A DNA stretch of 40,566 nt from an uncultured bacterium (GTDB taxonomy: Bacteria; Planctomycetota; Brocadiia; Brocadiales; Scalinduaceae): contig CAJXKT010000006.1 of assembly GCA_913055705.1 (NCBI GenBank), forward strand, positions 1 through 40,566, written 5' to 3'. Position 1 is the first letter of the stretch. Every line of letters begins with the position of its first letter. A program made the translations under genes and the position numbers. Of this stretch, positions 1 to 7,724 are shown one piece after another. A model generated the notes under the pieces. It saw nothing but the letters and a program-made list of their open reading frames with translations. It ran no database searches and was not told where the DNA came from.

Positions 1-2187
1 ATTACGGCTGTATCTACTACTATAGTTTCCTTTATTCCTGTGTTCTTTATGCAGAGTCAGGAAGGCAGGCTTTTTAAGCCACTGGCGTACACAAAGACAT
101 TTGCCCTGTTTGCTTCGGTCGTTGTTGCCATAACGGTCGTACCGGTACTGTGTAACCTGTTTTTAAAGGAAGTAAATTGGCGAAAGAAGACTTCAATAAT
201 CCTTGGAGGTTCTTCCGGTATATGTTTAATATTTATAATTCGGTATCTGATATTTGGAAGATACGAAACTATTAGTATGCCAACTGCATGGATATTTTCA
301 ACGGTTGGAGGTTTGCTCATTGGATTGCTTATTTACGTAATGAGCAGAGAACGCCTCAGACCAATGGAGAAAAACGTTATTTCTCGGGGCATATGTGCTG
401 TATATGAACCTGCGCTCAGGTGGATACTTGCCCACAAGGTTATTTTCCTGATAATTCCTGCATTTATAGTCTTTAGTGGAGTTTTTATATGGTTGGGTCT
501 GGGACGGATGGCTTATCCGGTTGAAAAGGGATTAAGTTATGTCATGTTGGATTTAAATAAGATTAGCCCCTGGGTTGCACTTAAACACAAATTTCCTGGG
601 ATCGGTCGTGAGTTCATGCCTGCACTGGATGAGGGGTCTTTTCTTTACATGCCTTCGTTCTTACCTGCTGCGAGTCTGACAGAGGTGATGGCCGGTTTGA
701 AGAAGCAGGACATATTAATGGAACAGATACCTGAGGTGGATATGGTTGTTGGTAAACTGGGCAGGGCTGAGACTGCTCTTGATCCGGCTCCGACTGCAAT
801 GATTGAGACAATTGTAAATCTGAAGCCAAAGGACCAATGGAGAATAGTGACTGTGAAGAGGTGGTATTCAGATTGGTATATTCCACGATGGACGAAAAGT
901 ATCTTGGGCTTAATATGGTCAGATGAGAGGACTATCACAAAGAATGAGATCCTTGAGGAATTGCGCAAAGCTACGGATATGCCCGGTGTTGTACCCACGT
1001 GGCTTCAACCGATACAGACACGGGTGATCATGCTCCAGTCCGGCCTGCGTGCAATGATGGGGGCAAAGATATTTGGCGCTGATCTGAAGGAAATTGAACG
1101 TATAGGCTTGCAATTAGAGTCAATAATAAAACAGGTACCGGGAGCAGTTGACGTGATAGCCGATCGCATCGTTGGTAAGCCTTACATTGAGTTTAAAATA
1201 AACCGTGAAGCAATTGCAAGATACGGGGTGAATCTGAGTGATGTTCAGGATGTCATAGAGGTTGCCATTGGGGGTAAGAATATAACCTGGACTGTTGAGG
1301 GCCGCGAACGTTATCCGGTAAGGGCCAGATATATGAGAGAGATCAGGGATAATTTCGAGATGCTACCGAAGATACTCATCCCGACTCCTACCGGTGCGCA
1401 GATTCCCATTACACAGGTATGCGATATTGAATATACAATAGGCCCTTCCATGATTAAGAGTGAGGATACTCTTATGGTAGGGTATGTTACTTTTAATACA
1501 AGGGAACGTGATGAAGTTAGCGTGGTTGAAGATGCCGATAAGCTCGTAAAGGCGAAGATAGCCTCCGGAGAGTTCAGCTTACCTAAAGGGTATTATATAA
1601 AATGGGCGGGTCAATTTGAGAATCAGATAAGGGCTAATAAGCGTATGGCCATTCTGTTGCCCATATGCCTTTTCGTAAACTTTTTTATACTCTTTCTTCA
1701 GTTCAGGACTATTTCGACGACGTTGTTTGTTTATATAGCAATTCCCGTATCACTGGCTGGTGGTTTTATACTGCTTAATGTATTTGGTTACAACCTCAGC
1801 GTTGCAGTATGGGTAGGTTTCATAGCACTGTTTGGTATTGCGGTAGATAATGGTGTGATCACGGCGACGTATCTTGAGCAGACATTTAGAAAGCGAAAGA
1901 TCAGTTCCATTGAAGATGCCCGTGATGCAACTGTACTTGCATGTCTGAAGCGTATTCGTCCCTGCCTTATGACGGTAGCCACTACAATTATTGCCCTGAT
2001 GCCCATCCTCTTGTCAACGGGGCGAGGTTCTGATGTGATGAAGCCGATGGCAATCCCAACCGTTGGAGGCATGACCGTAGCCCTGATCACGATCTTTATA
2101 GTTCCCTGCTGTTATTGCGGACTCATGGAGCTTAAGCTGAGATGGGGCATCGAGGATCCTCGCTTTGAAGAAAACGCCACAGTTTAG
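1..2187 (+). CDS. Heavy-metal efflux RND pump, CusA/CzcA family (5'-truncated by window edge)
   Basis: Inner-membrane proton-driven RND subunit that exports metal cations such as Cu(I), Ag(I), Zn or Co through a tripartite complex. The frame is open from base 1, before the Met in the ORF track, and reads TTIVSFIPVFFMQSQEG, a typical CusA/CzcA segment near TM4, so the gene enters from outside. 728 codons remain of a family length near 1030-1050. Visible parts: TM helices around residues 30-165, a periplasmic PN/PC-like domain, the family stretch QPIQTRVIMLQSGLR, then a C-terminal TM bundle (about 550-700) with GIAVDNGVI and GRGSDVMKPMAIPTVGG. No adapter (CusB) or outer-membrane factor lies downstream, so partners would be upstream of the window. 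Metal specificity cannot be read from this fragment. The family call is secure. Confidence 0.93.
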   Translation: MTAVSTTIVSFIPVFFMQSQEGRLFKPLAYTKTFALFASVVVAITVVPVLCNLFLKEVNWRKKTSIILGGSSGICLIFIIRYLIFGRYETISMPTAWIFSTVGGLLIGLLIYVMSRERLRPMEKNVISRGICAVYEPALRWILAHKVIFLIIPAFIVFSGVFIWLGLGRMAYPVEKGLSYVMLDLNKISPWVALKHKFPGIGREFMPALDEGSFLYMPSFLPAASLTEVMAGLKKQDILMEQIPEVDMVVGKLGRAETALDPAPTAMIETIVNLKPKDQWRIVTVKRWYSDWYIPRWTKSILGLIWSDERTITKNEILEELRKATDMPGVVPTWLQPIQTRVIMLQSGLRAMMGAKIFGADLKEIERIGLQLESIIKQVPGAVDVIADRIVGKPYIEFKINREAIARYGVNLSDVQDVIEVAIGGKNITWTVEGRERYPVRARYMREIRDNFEMLPKILIPTPTGAQIPITQVCDIEYTIGPSMIKSEDTLMVGYVTFNTRERDEVSVVEDADKLVKAKIASGEFSLPKGYYIKWAGQFENQIRANKRMAILLPICLFVNFFILFLQFRTISTTLFVYIAIPVSLAGGFILLNVFGYNLSVAVWVGFIALFGIAVDNGVITATYLEQTFRKRKISSIEDARDATVLACLKRIRPCLMTVATTIIALMPILLSTGRGSDVMKPMAIPTVGGMTVALITIFIVPCCYCGLMELKLRWGIEDPRFEENATV

Positions 2188-2244
2188 TATTCCATCTTTA
2201 CAACACTTTCAATGAAAATATGGACATAGATCATCCCTCCAATA

Positions 2245-3156
2245 CTATTGTATGCCCAGTTTAAATTTAAGAGATTTGAGGGTATTTTTCATAAGCATCG
2301 TAATCGTCATAGGTCCAACACCACCGGGAACCGGCGTAATACTTCCGGCAATCTCTTTGGCTGCTTCGAAATCAACGTCACCTCTTAACACAGCGACCAT
2401 TTTGTTTGGATCCTTCTTGCTGGGTTTCTCGCCTACCCTGTTAACTCCAACGTCAATCACGCATGCACCCGGTTTAATCCACTCCGGTTTTACCAGGCCG
2501 GGAACACCGGCAGCAACGATTAAGATATCCGCACGTTTGCAGTGTTCGTCCATATTCTTTGTGCGTGTATGAACAATGGTGACTGTGGAATTGGCGCCAT
2601 TTCCTTTCTGAAGCATCATATTGGCAATTGGTTTTCCAACAATATTTGAACGTCCGACCACTACCACTTCAGCTCCACTTGTTTCAACACCCGCACGTAC
2701 AATCATCTCCTGGATACCGGCAGGTGTGCACGGAGGGAATCTAACCTCATCTCCGCCGATCATGAGACGCCCTACATTCACGGGATGGAAGCCGTCGACG
2801 TCCTTATCCGGATCAACGGCATTTAGAACCTTCTTTTCATCTATGTGATCAGGGAGGGGAAGCTGGACAAGGATACCGTTTATAGAATCATCGTTATTAT
2901 ACTTGTCGATAAGTGCAAGGAGGTCATCTTCCGAGATATCGACCGGTTGAGAATCCTGAACCTCATTGAAGCCGACCCTGTGGGCGGTCTTAATCTTCAG
3001 AGTTACATACGACATTGAGGCAGGATTTTCACCTATCAGTATAGTTACAAGTCCGGGCACAACCCCGTGCTTTTCTTTTATTTCCGCTACTTCTGCAGTA
3101 ATCTCTTCTAATATTTGTTCTCGAATCTCAGTACCTTTGATTAGTTTTGCAGTCAT
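2245..3156 (-). CDS. folD: Bifunctional methylenetetrahydrofolate dehydrogenase / methenyltetrahydrofolate cyclohydrolase
   Basis: Cytosolic enzyme interconverting 5,10-methylene-, 5,10-methenyl- and 10-formyl-tetrahydrofolate, an intermediate step of one-carbon metabolism and of the methyl branch of the Wood-Ljungdahl pathway. The 303 residues match the usual FolD length. Seen: the catalytic Tyr/Lys region SYVTLKIKTAHRVGF (about 50-64), the substrate motif QLPLPDHID, the Rossmann segment VVVGRSNIVGKP (about 165-176), and the C-terminal signature PVPGGVGPMTITML. A good ribosome site (AAGGAGAA) lies about 10 bases upstream of the chosen ATG. The gene is monocistronic here, facing the end of the RND pump gene. 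A formate dehydrogenase lies 4.5 kb away on the same strand; a formate-THF ligase was not found in the window. Confidence 0.97.
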   Translation of the reverse strand: MTAKLIKGTEIREQILEEITAEVAEIKEKHGVVPGLVTILIGENPASMSYVTLKIKTAHRVGFNEVQDSQPVDISEDDLLALIDKYNNDDSINGILVQLPLPDHIDEKKVLNAVDPDKDVDGFHPVNVGRLMIGGDEVRFPPCTPAGIQEMIVRAGVETSGAEVVVVGRSNIVGKPIANMMLQKGNGANSTVTIVHTRTKNMDEHCKRADILIVAAGVPGLVKPEWIKPGACVIDVGVNRVGEKPSKKDPNKMVAVLRGDVDFEAAKEIAGSITPVPGGVGPMTITMLMKNTLKSLKFKLGIQ

Positions 3157-3347
3157 TTCTCAAGTTCTCCTTTTATAATATGCGTTATGTTTAATTGTAC
3201 AATACCAGTGGCGTTTTATTGATTTTCCATTTGATATTGAGAAAAGCTCTATACGCAGTTCATCGTCTGTATTTCTTAACAAAAGCGTCTAGAAAGGTAG
3301 GATAATAGTAAAATAATCATTAAAATACAACTTTTTTTCTTACTCCT

Positions 3348-4283
3348 TCAATCTCTTTTGAGGTGTGGGTTATCACTACATACATTAGATTCAAATTGTA
3401 TGACGGTATGACCAATACTAAACTTTTCGTTTACCAGTGTGTTGATATTTGACATGATTTGTTGAGTTTCACTGACCATTATGTCTTTGATATAAATGTG
3501 TGCACTCATTGCGTACATACCTGACGTAATCGTCCATATATGAACATCATGCACCCCCTCTATTTCATCAAGTTCACTTATACTCTTTACTACATTCTCC
3601 AAGTCTACATCCTTTGGAGTAGCCTCAAGCAGGATGTCAACGGATTCCGTAATTAACTGATATGACCATACCAGGATTACGATACATATCAGGATACTCA
3701 GGGCAGGATCTAATATATACCATTGTGTATAATGCATAATAATTGCCCCAAAGACTACAACCAGAGATGAAAATGTATCTGCCATCATGTGCATGAAAGC
3801 AGATTTGATATTTAAACTGCCGTGACTTGTTTTGAGGATGTATGCACATGCGAGATTTACAAGAAGGCCGACAATGGCGACAATGAGCATGTGCCCGCTT
3901 GCAACAGGTTCCGGATTAATGATGCGTTTATAGGCATGGAAGAAGATCCATATGGTGATTAAGAATAAAGTAGCGCCGTTAAATAATGCGGCTAAGATTT
4001 CCAGACGGTAAAAGCCGTAGGTTTTCCTGGCGGTTGGAGGCCTTGATGCAAACATAATCGCCCCGAGGCTTATCAATAGAGCGATCATGTGGGTTAGCAT
4101 ATGTCCTGCATCACTGAGCAGGGCTAAACTATTGGTTAGAAAACCTGCGATACCTTCCACAATGAACATAGTTCCGGTTAAGGCACATGCTAATACAAGT
4201 TTTGAGCGCTCCTCTCCCCGGTGTGTGTGGTTGTGGGAGCTATTAGACACTTTATCTATTTTTGTGTTGTGATGTATTGACAT
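3348..4283 (-). CDS. Cation diffusion facilitator (CzcD/ZitB-like, probable Zn(II) exporter)
   Basis: Six-TM proton/metal antiporter of the inner membrane that exports Zn(II) or similar divalent ions. The 311-residue length fits the family. An N-terminal His-rich stretch (HNHTH, about 18-21) precedes TM1. TM2 carries SDAGHMLTH (57-65) and TM5 carries FMHMMADTFSS, the site-A metal ligands. The C-terminal cytoplasmic domain contains DVHIWTITSGMYAMSAHIYI. The TM2 motif reads HxxxH where the CzcD/ZnT group normally has HxxxD, confirmed on the nucleotide sequence (CAC codon). Ribosome-site match is weak. A promoter-like TTGTAC-N16-TATAAT lies upstream. It is not adjacent to the RND pump gene, with folD between, but both are metal-export genes. 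Confidence 0.93.
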   Translation of the reverse strand: MSIHHNTKIDKVSNSSHNHTHRGEERSKLVLACALTGTMFIVEGIAGFLTNSLALLSDAGHMLTHMIALLISLGAIMFASRPPTARKTYGFYRLEILAALFNGATLFLITIWIFFHAYKRIINPEPVASGHMLIVAIVGLLVNLACAYILKTSHGSLNIKSAFMHMMADTFSSLVVVFGAIIMHYTQWYILDPALSILICIVILVWSYQLITESVDILLEATPKDVDLENVVKSISELDEIEGVHDVHIWTITSGMYAMSAHIYIKDIMVSETQQIMSNINTLVNEKFSIGHTVIQFESNVCSDNPHLKRD

Positions 4284-4629
4284 TTTTCATATTGACGTTA
4301 TAGAAAACATTTATTATAAAAAATAGTCTCTTAAGTACAAGGCATAAATCAGTTTCCTCCAGATGTTAATTCTTGATTTTGACAGGGATATGTTTTGTAC
4401 TTTCTTGTGTGTTATGAGATTAAAAAACCTTATATTTCCAGCTCTTTTAATTCCTTGACTCCAGTGGTTTCCGATGGTAGAAAGAAGTGTAATTTACCTG
4501 TACTGCATAGCGGTTATTGCAGAAGAATGTTCTGGTTTAAATAAGCAGAGTTTAGAAAAAGAGTAACTATTTCTCCGGCTCCATCCATTCCGGCAGTACT
4601 TTTTCAATTGTTTGTAGTGTATACGATAA
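4284..4629. other. 346 bp intergenic region between divergent CDF transporter and folK genes
   Basis: Contains the minus-strand CDF promoter described separately and, toward folK, a possible plus-strand promoter TTGACT-N17-TAGAAA (4455-4483). No RNA gene or repeat was recognised. An antisense reading just before folK gives a protein-like tail ending in VLPEWMEPEK, listed as a finding. The rest shows nothing I can name. Confidence 0.5.
4313..4340 (-). promoter_or_regulatory. Predicted sigma-70-type promoter for the CDF transporter
   Basis: Read on the minus strand, TTGTAC (-35) is separated by 16 bases from a perfect TATAAT (-10). The start of the CDF gene lies 30 bases downstream of the -10. 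Match by eye only; not tested against background frequency in this AT-rich DNA. Confidence 0.5.
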
Positions 4630-5088
4630 ATGACAAAGGTATATGCAGGCCTTGGATCTAATCTTGGAAACAGAGAGGCAAATTTAGTCCGTGCTATTAC
4701 CAGGATAGATGCATGTAATGATATTTGTGTTAAAGGCGAATCCGGGTTTTTGGAAACAAAGCCTGTTGGCGGCCCTCCACAGCCAGACTATCTTAACTGT
4801 GCCATAGTATTGGATACAGAAATTGAGCCACATGAACTGTTGAAAGAGTTTAAGAAGATTGAGACAGAACTCGGGAGAAAGCCGGGTGTAAGATGGGGGC
4901 CGAGGATTATAGACCTCGATATACTATTATATGGAGATAGGGTCATAAATGATCATAATCTTAAGATTCCTCATGAAAGCATGCATAAACGTATTTTTGT
5001 GTTAGAACCATTATGTGAGATATCTCCTGATATCAGGCATCCTGTATTAAGGAGAAATATTTCTGAACTATTGGAAGAATTAAAGTAG
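4630..5088 (+). CDS. folK: 2-amino-4-hydroxy-6-hydroxymethyldihydropteridine pyrophosphokinase
   Basis: HPPK transfers pyrophosphate from ATP to 6-hydroxymethyl-7,8-dihydropterin in folate biosynthesis. The 152 residues match the family. Seen: the N-terminal GLGSNLGNRE (7-16), the substrate region KPVGGPPQPDYLNCA (44-58), and the Mg-binding signature GPRIIDLDILLYGD with the two Asp at 95 and 97. An in-frame stop directly precedes the ATG, so this is the earliest start in frame. It has no clear Shine-Dalgarno sequence. The lptF-like gene starts 28 bases after the stop, so the two are probably co-transcribed. Confidence 0.97.
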   Translation: MTKVYAGLGSNLGNREANLVRAITRIDACNDICVKGESGFLETKPVGGPPQPDYLNCAIVLDTEIEPHELLKEFKKIETELGRKPGVRWGPRIIDLDILLYGDRVINDHNLKIPHESMHKRIFVLEPLCEISPDIRHPVLRRNISELLEELK

Positions 5089-5116
5089 GCATCGGCTGTT
5101 TCCTTGAAGGAGTAAA

Positions 5117-6190
5117 ATGTTATTTAAGATTGATAAATATATTATTAAGACATTTGTACCGACTTTCATCATATGTATGTTTGCAGTTTGTGGTATTTAT
5201 ATAGTTATTGATGTGATTCAGAAGCTTGATGATTTTATTGAAATGGGTTCCAAGGCGTTTGCGTTGGCAGGACATTACTATGGACTTATGATACCGGTAT
5301 TTGTAGCACAACTATTTCCTGCGATAACACTGATCGCAGTGAGTCTGGTTCTTGTAAAGTTTGCAAAGAATAATGAAATATTGGCTATGCAGGTTGCAGG
5401 GATTAATCTTTATAGGATTTTACTTCCTGTTTTCATTTTATCGGTTTTTATGTCGTTTATATCAGTTGCAAATCAGGAACTGCTTATACCAAAACTTGCT
5501 GAGGGACTGGTAAAAGTAGAGCAGTCAACATTCGAAGAGGAAGAAAAAAATAATATCCTTACTGAAGATGAGGCAAATCGCTTACTCTTAAGGGTGTGGA
5601 CATTTAATGTTGTTGAAGGAAGGTTAGAATCTGTATTTGTCATTGGAAAAAACGAAGAAGGTAAAAAAGAGTTTACTATCAGTGCCAAGAAAGGTAAATG
5701 GACAGATGACAAAAGATGGTTGTTAATGAATGTAGTCAGGCATAACTATGATGAAAGTGGTAAGTGGGTTGCTCCTGCGCAATCAATGGATGAGTATTAC
5801 CTGGAAACTACATTAACACCTGAGCAACTAAGCATAGTTGATATCAATTCGACACTGAAGAGTTTTAAAGAATTAAGAGAATTATGTAAAAAAGAACCGG
5901 AGAATCCGAGATATAGCGTTATGTTTCATGCTAGGGCGGCGTCTCCTCTGACTAATTTTGTGCTGCTTTTTTTAGGTATTCCCTTTGTTGTGGGCTTTGA
6001 AAGAATGAGCAGGAATGTCTTTCTGAGGGTTGGGATAAGTATCCTTATTTGTTGTGCATTCTTTGTCTTATCGTATGTCTGCATGAATCTTGGTAATATG
6101 GGCATTCTACATCCAGTCCTGGCAGCATGGTTGCCGGTAGTTTTGTTTGGGTGTCTGGGATTATTCTTATTTGATGGAATGCGTATTTAG
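5117..6190 (+). CDS. LptF/LptG-family permease (YjgP/YjgQ), lipopolysaccharide export
   Basis: Inner-membrane permease of the LptB2FG ABC machine that extracts lipopolysaccharide and passes it to LptC/LptA. The 357 residues match the usual length. Layout: three N-terminal TM helices (about 12-35, 50-75, 98-120), a periplasmic beta-jellyroll-like middle (about 125-265), and three C-terminal TM helices (about 275-352). The segment FHARAASPLTNFVLLFLGIPFVVG is typical of the family just before TM4-5. A ribosome site (GAAGGAG) sits 8 bases before the ATG. Only one permease is present here; a partner LptF or LptG and the ATPase LptB are expected elsewhere, so F versus G is not decided. Confidence 0.9.
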   Translation: MLFKIDKYIIKTFVPTFIICMFAVCGIYIVIDVIQKLDDFIEMGSKAFALAGHYYGLMIPVFVAQLFPAITLIAVSLVLVKFAKNNEILAMQVAGINLYRILLPVFILSVFMSFISVANQELLIPKLAEGLVKVEQSTFEEEEKNNILTEDEANRLLLRVWTFNVVEGRLESVFVIGKNEEGKKEFTISAKKGKWTDDKRWLLMNVVRHNYDESGKWVAPAQSMDEYYLETTLTPEQLSIVDINSTLKSFKELRELCKKEPENPRYSVMFHARAASPLTNFVLLFLGIPFVVGFERMSRNVFLRVGISILICCAFFVLSYVCMNLGNMGILHPVLAAWLPVVLFGCLGLFLFDGMRI

Positions 6191-6285
6191 TGTCTTTACA
6201 GAGAAACTAATCAAATCATTTTTTAGGCTTAGTCAGGAAAATTTGTTGTTAATGAGTAGAGATGCAGGGATTGAGATGATTGCCC

Positions 6286-7467
6286 TCACTCAGTGTCTTT
6301 GTCTAACTTTTCAATCTTGACTATACCGTAAAGAAATAGATAGGCGATGGCAAGGCCTACTATAAAACCAATTGCAGTTGAGTGAAATGCTATGATTACA
6401 GCTGCTGTCAGGAGCATGACGAACATATCGCTTCTTGTCTTAGTATCTCGTGACGTCATTGCGAGTTCCATACCGGAGAATGTAAGAAGAACTCCGAGGA
6501 CACTTAACGGATAAACAGACAATAACTTAATGGCATAAGCACCAAAGAAAAAGCCGATAATCATTTTAACTATCCCAAGGATAGCTATGCTTCCTCCGGT
6601 CCTGGCTCCGAAACTATACTGCCCGGCCAGGCCTCCGGCACCATGGCACATCGGCATAGCTCCAAACCAGCACCCTATAAGGTTCATCAGACCTACACTG
6701 GTAGATACCCTTCTTACATCAGCACCTTTCTTTGGGAAGAGATCCCAGGAAAGTGCGCATACGGCAATTACTGAGTTCAGGATGGTCAGAGGTATTTGAG
6801 GTATTGCCGCCCGGAATGTACCACTTATAAAGTCATCCGCATTTAAAGTAACAAATTCTGGGATACTTAGTTCATAACTGAATCCCTTGAGAATGTCTGG
6901 TGTTCGTAAAAAGAGAAATATAAAGCCAATTGCAAAGATTACAAGGGCACCGGGAAACTTTTTGCTGAAGAACAGGAATAGGACAAGCAAGCCGCAAAAG
7001 GCTCCTACCGCTATACTGTCAAGACCAAATATAGTGTTGGTATTGGTAACCATTTTAATACCCTTGATAATAAGCAATAAGCCAAGCCCAAGTTGTAACC
7101 CCCTGATAACACTAAGAGGTATGTGTCTGTTTAGAAATACTATCAGGTTTGTTACACCCAGCATAAATACAATTGCGCTTACCACTATTCCGGCAGCTAA
7201 TATCTCATTAAGCGTGAGACCCTCATTGATTGCAATTATGCCTATCGCCTTCATTGGCTGAACGGCAATGGGTATACCAAATATAAAACCGGAGATCAGG
7301 TTGAAAAGTCCGGAGAAGAACAAGGCACTTCCGGCATTCAAACCGCAGACCGTTACCAAACCCACCAGTATGGGAATAAATGTTCCCATGTCGCCTAATG
7401 CCCCTGCAAATTCGTGTCGGTTGAAACGAAAGCCCTTAATATTATTTAATATATTTTTTGTCCACAT
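6286..7467 (-). CDS. MOT1-family molybdate (sulfate-like) transporter
   Basis: Polytopic membrane protein of the MOT1/MFS_MOT1 group, related to SulP transporters but lacking a STAS domain. Known members take up molybdate with high affinity. At 393 residues it has about ten hydrophobic segments and the family hallmarks GALGDMGTFIPI (about 22-33), IPIAVQPMKAIG (about 66-77) and MPMCHGAGGLAGQYSFGARTGG in the second half. The gene sits directly behind a Moco-type riboswitch and an intrinsic terminator, and follows a Mo/W formate dehydrogenase on the same strand. This strongly supports molybdate (or tungstate) rather than sulfate as substrate. The Shine-Dalgarno match is weak. The start ATG lies about 20 bases after the terminator U-tract, so expression requires terminator read-through. 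Confidence 0.9.
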   Translation of the reverse strand: MWTKNILNNIKGFRFNRHEFAGALGDMGTFIPILVGLVTVCGLNAGSALFFSGLFNLISGFIFGIPIAVQPMKAIGIIAINEGLTLNEILAAGIVVSAIVFMLGVTNLIVFLNRHIPLSVIRGLQLGLGLLLIIKGIKMVTNTNTIFGLDSIAVGAFCGLLVLFLFFSKKFPGALVIFAIGFIFLFLRTPDILKGFSYELSIPEFVTLNADDFISGTFRAAIPQIPLTILNSVIAVCALSWDLFPKKGADVRRVSTSVGLMNLIGCWFGAMPMCHGAGGLAGQYSFGARTGGSIAILGIVKMIIGFFFGAYAIKLLSVYPLSVLGVLLTFSGMELAMTSRDTKTRSDMFVMLLTAAVIIAFHSTAIGFIVGLAIAYLFLYGIVKIEKLDKDTE

Positions 7468-7485
7468 AATTGCCTAAAGTATGAT

Positions 7486-7533
7486 TAAACAAAAAAACCA
7501 TCGTTCTGTCTTGTAAAAGATAGAACGATGGTT
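7486..7533 (-). terminator. Intrinsic terminator of the riboswitch (expression platform)
   Basis: On the minus strand a perfect 12-bp stem (AACCATCGTTCT / AGAACGATGGTT) with a 14-base loop is followed by a run of Ts, about 20 bases before the MOT1 start codon. Its position between the aptamer and the coding start makes it the likely switch that stops transcription. A competing short hairpin GAAC/GTTC overlaps its 5' arm. I could not resolve the anti-terminator pairing. Confidence 0.85.
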
Positions 7534-7554
7534 CTAGTTAACATTCTCGTTGCC

Positions 7555-7651
7555 ATCTCCTTTCCAAGAAGGGGAGGTATAAGTGTTTCCGCTCATACCC
7601 TATCGGTTATTTATCCATTGAATTCTATTTCAGGTTAAATAACTCGGAGAT
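7555..7651 (-). ncRNA. Molybdenum-cofactor (Moco) riboswitch aptamer
   Basis: Read on the minus strand: P1 is ATCTCC/GGAGAT (7646-7651 with 7555-7560). P2 is GTTATTTA/TAAATAAC (7636-7643 with 7606-7613). The conserved core ATAGGG follows, then a GGTATGAG/CTTATACC stem (7592-7599 with 7576-7583), then CCTCCC, six bases, and GGAAAGGAG closing P1. The order CAGGG-like, hairpin, CCUCCC, N6, GGAAAGG is the same as in the E. coli moaA Moco RNA as I remember it, with identical spacing between CCUCCC and GGAAAGG. The P2 apical loop (22 bases) can form only a short AU-rich stem, so P3 is weak or missing. The aptamer precedes a terminator and a molybdate transporter gene, a coherent genetic setting. 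Confidence 0.88.
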
Positions 7652-7690
7652 ACAAAATTTAGATTGTATTGAATATGTAGGAGTGAACCC

Positions 7691-7723
7691 GCCAAACTGC
7701 CGTCAGGCAGGCTGCCGTTTGCC
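7691..7723. repeat. GC-rich imperfect inverted repeat after the formate dehydrogenase stop codon
   Basis: GCCAAACTGCCG and CTGCCGTTTGCC-type arms form an imperfect hairpin immediately downstream of the formate dehydrogenase stop on the minus strand. It is much more GC-rich than its surroundings and has no T-run, so it may be a 3'-end stabilising structure or a small dispersed repeat rather than an intrinsic terminator. Confidence 0.45.
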
Positions 7724-7724
7724 C

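Noticed and set aside
7691-7723. Hairpin after formate dehydrogenase considered as part of the riboswitch
   Set aside because: It lies upstream of P1, has no T-run and does not pair with the aptamer; kept as a separate repeat.
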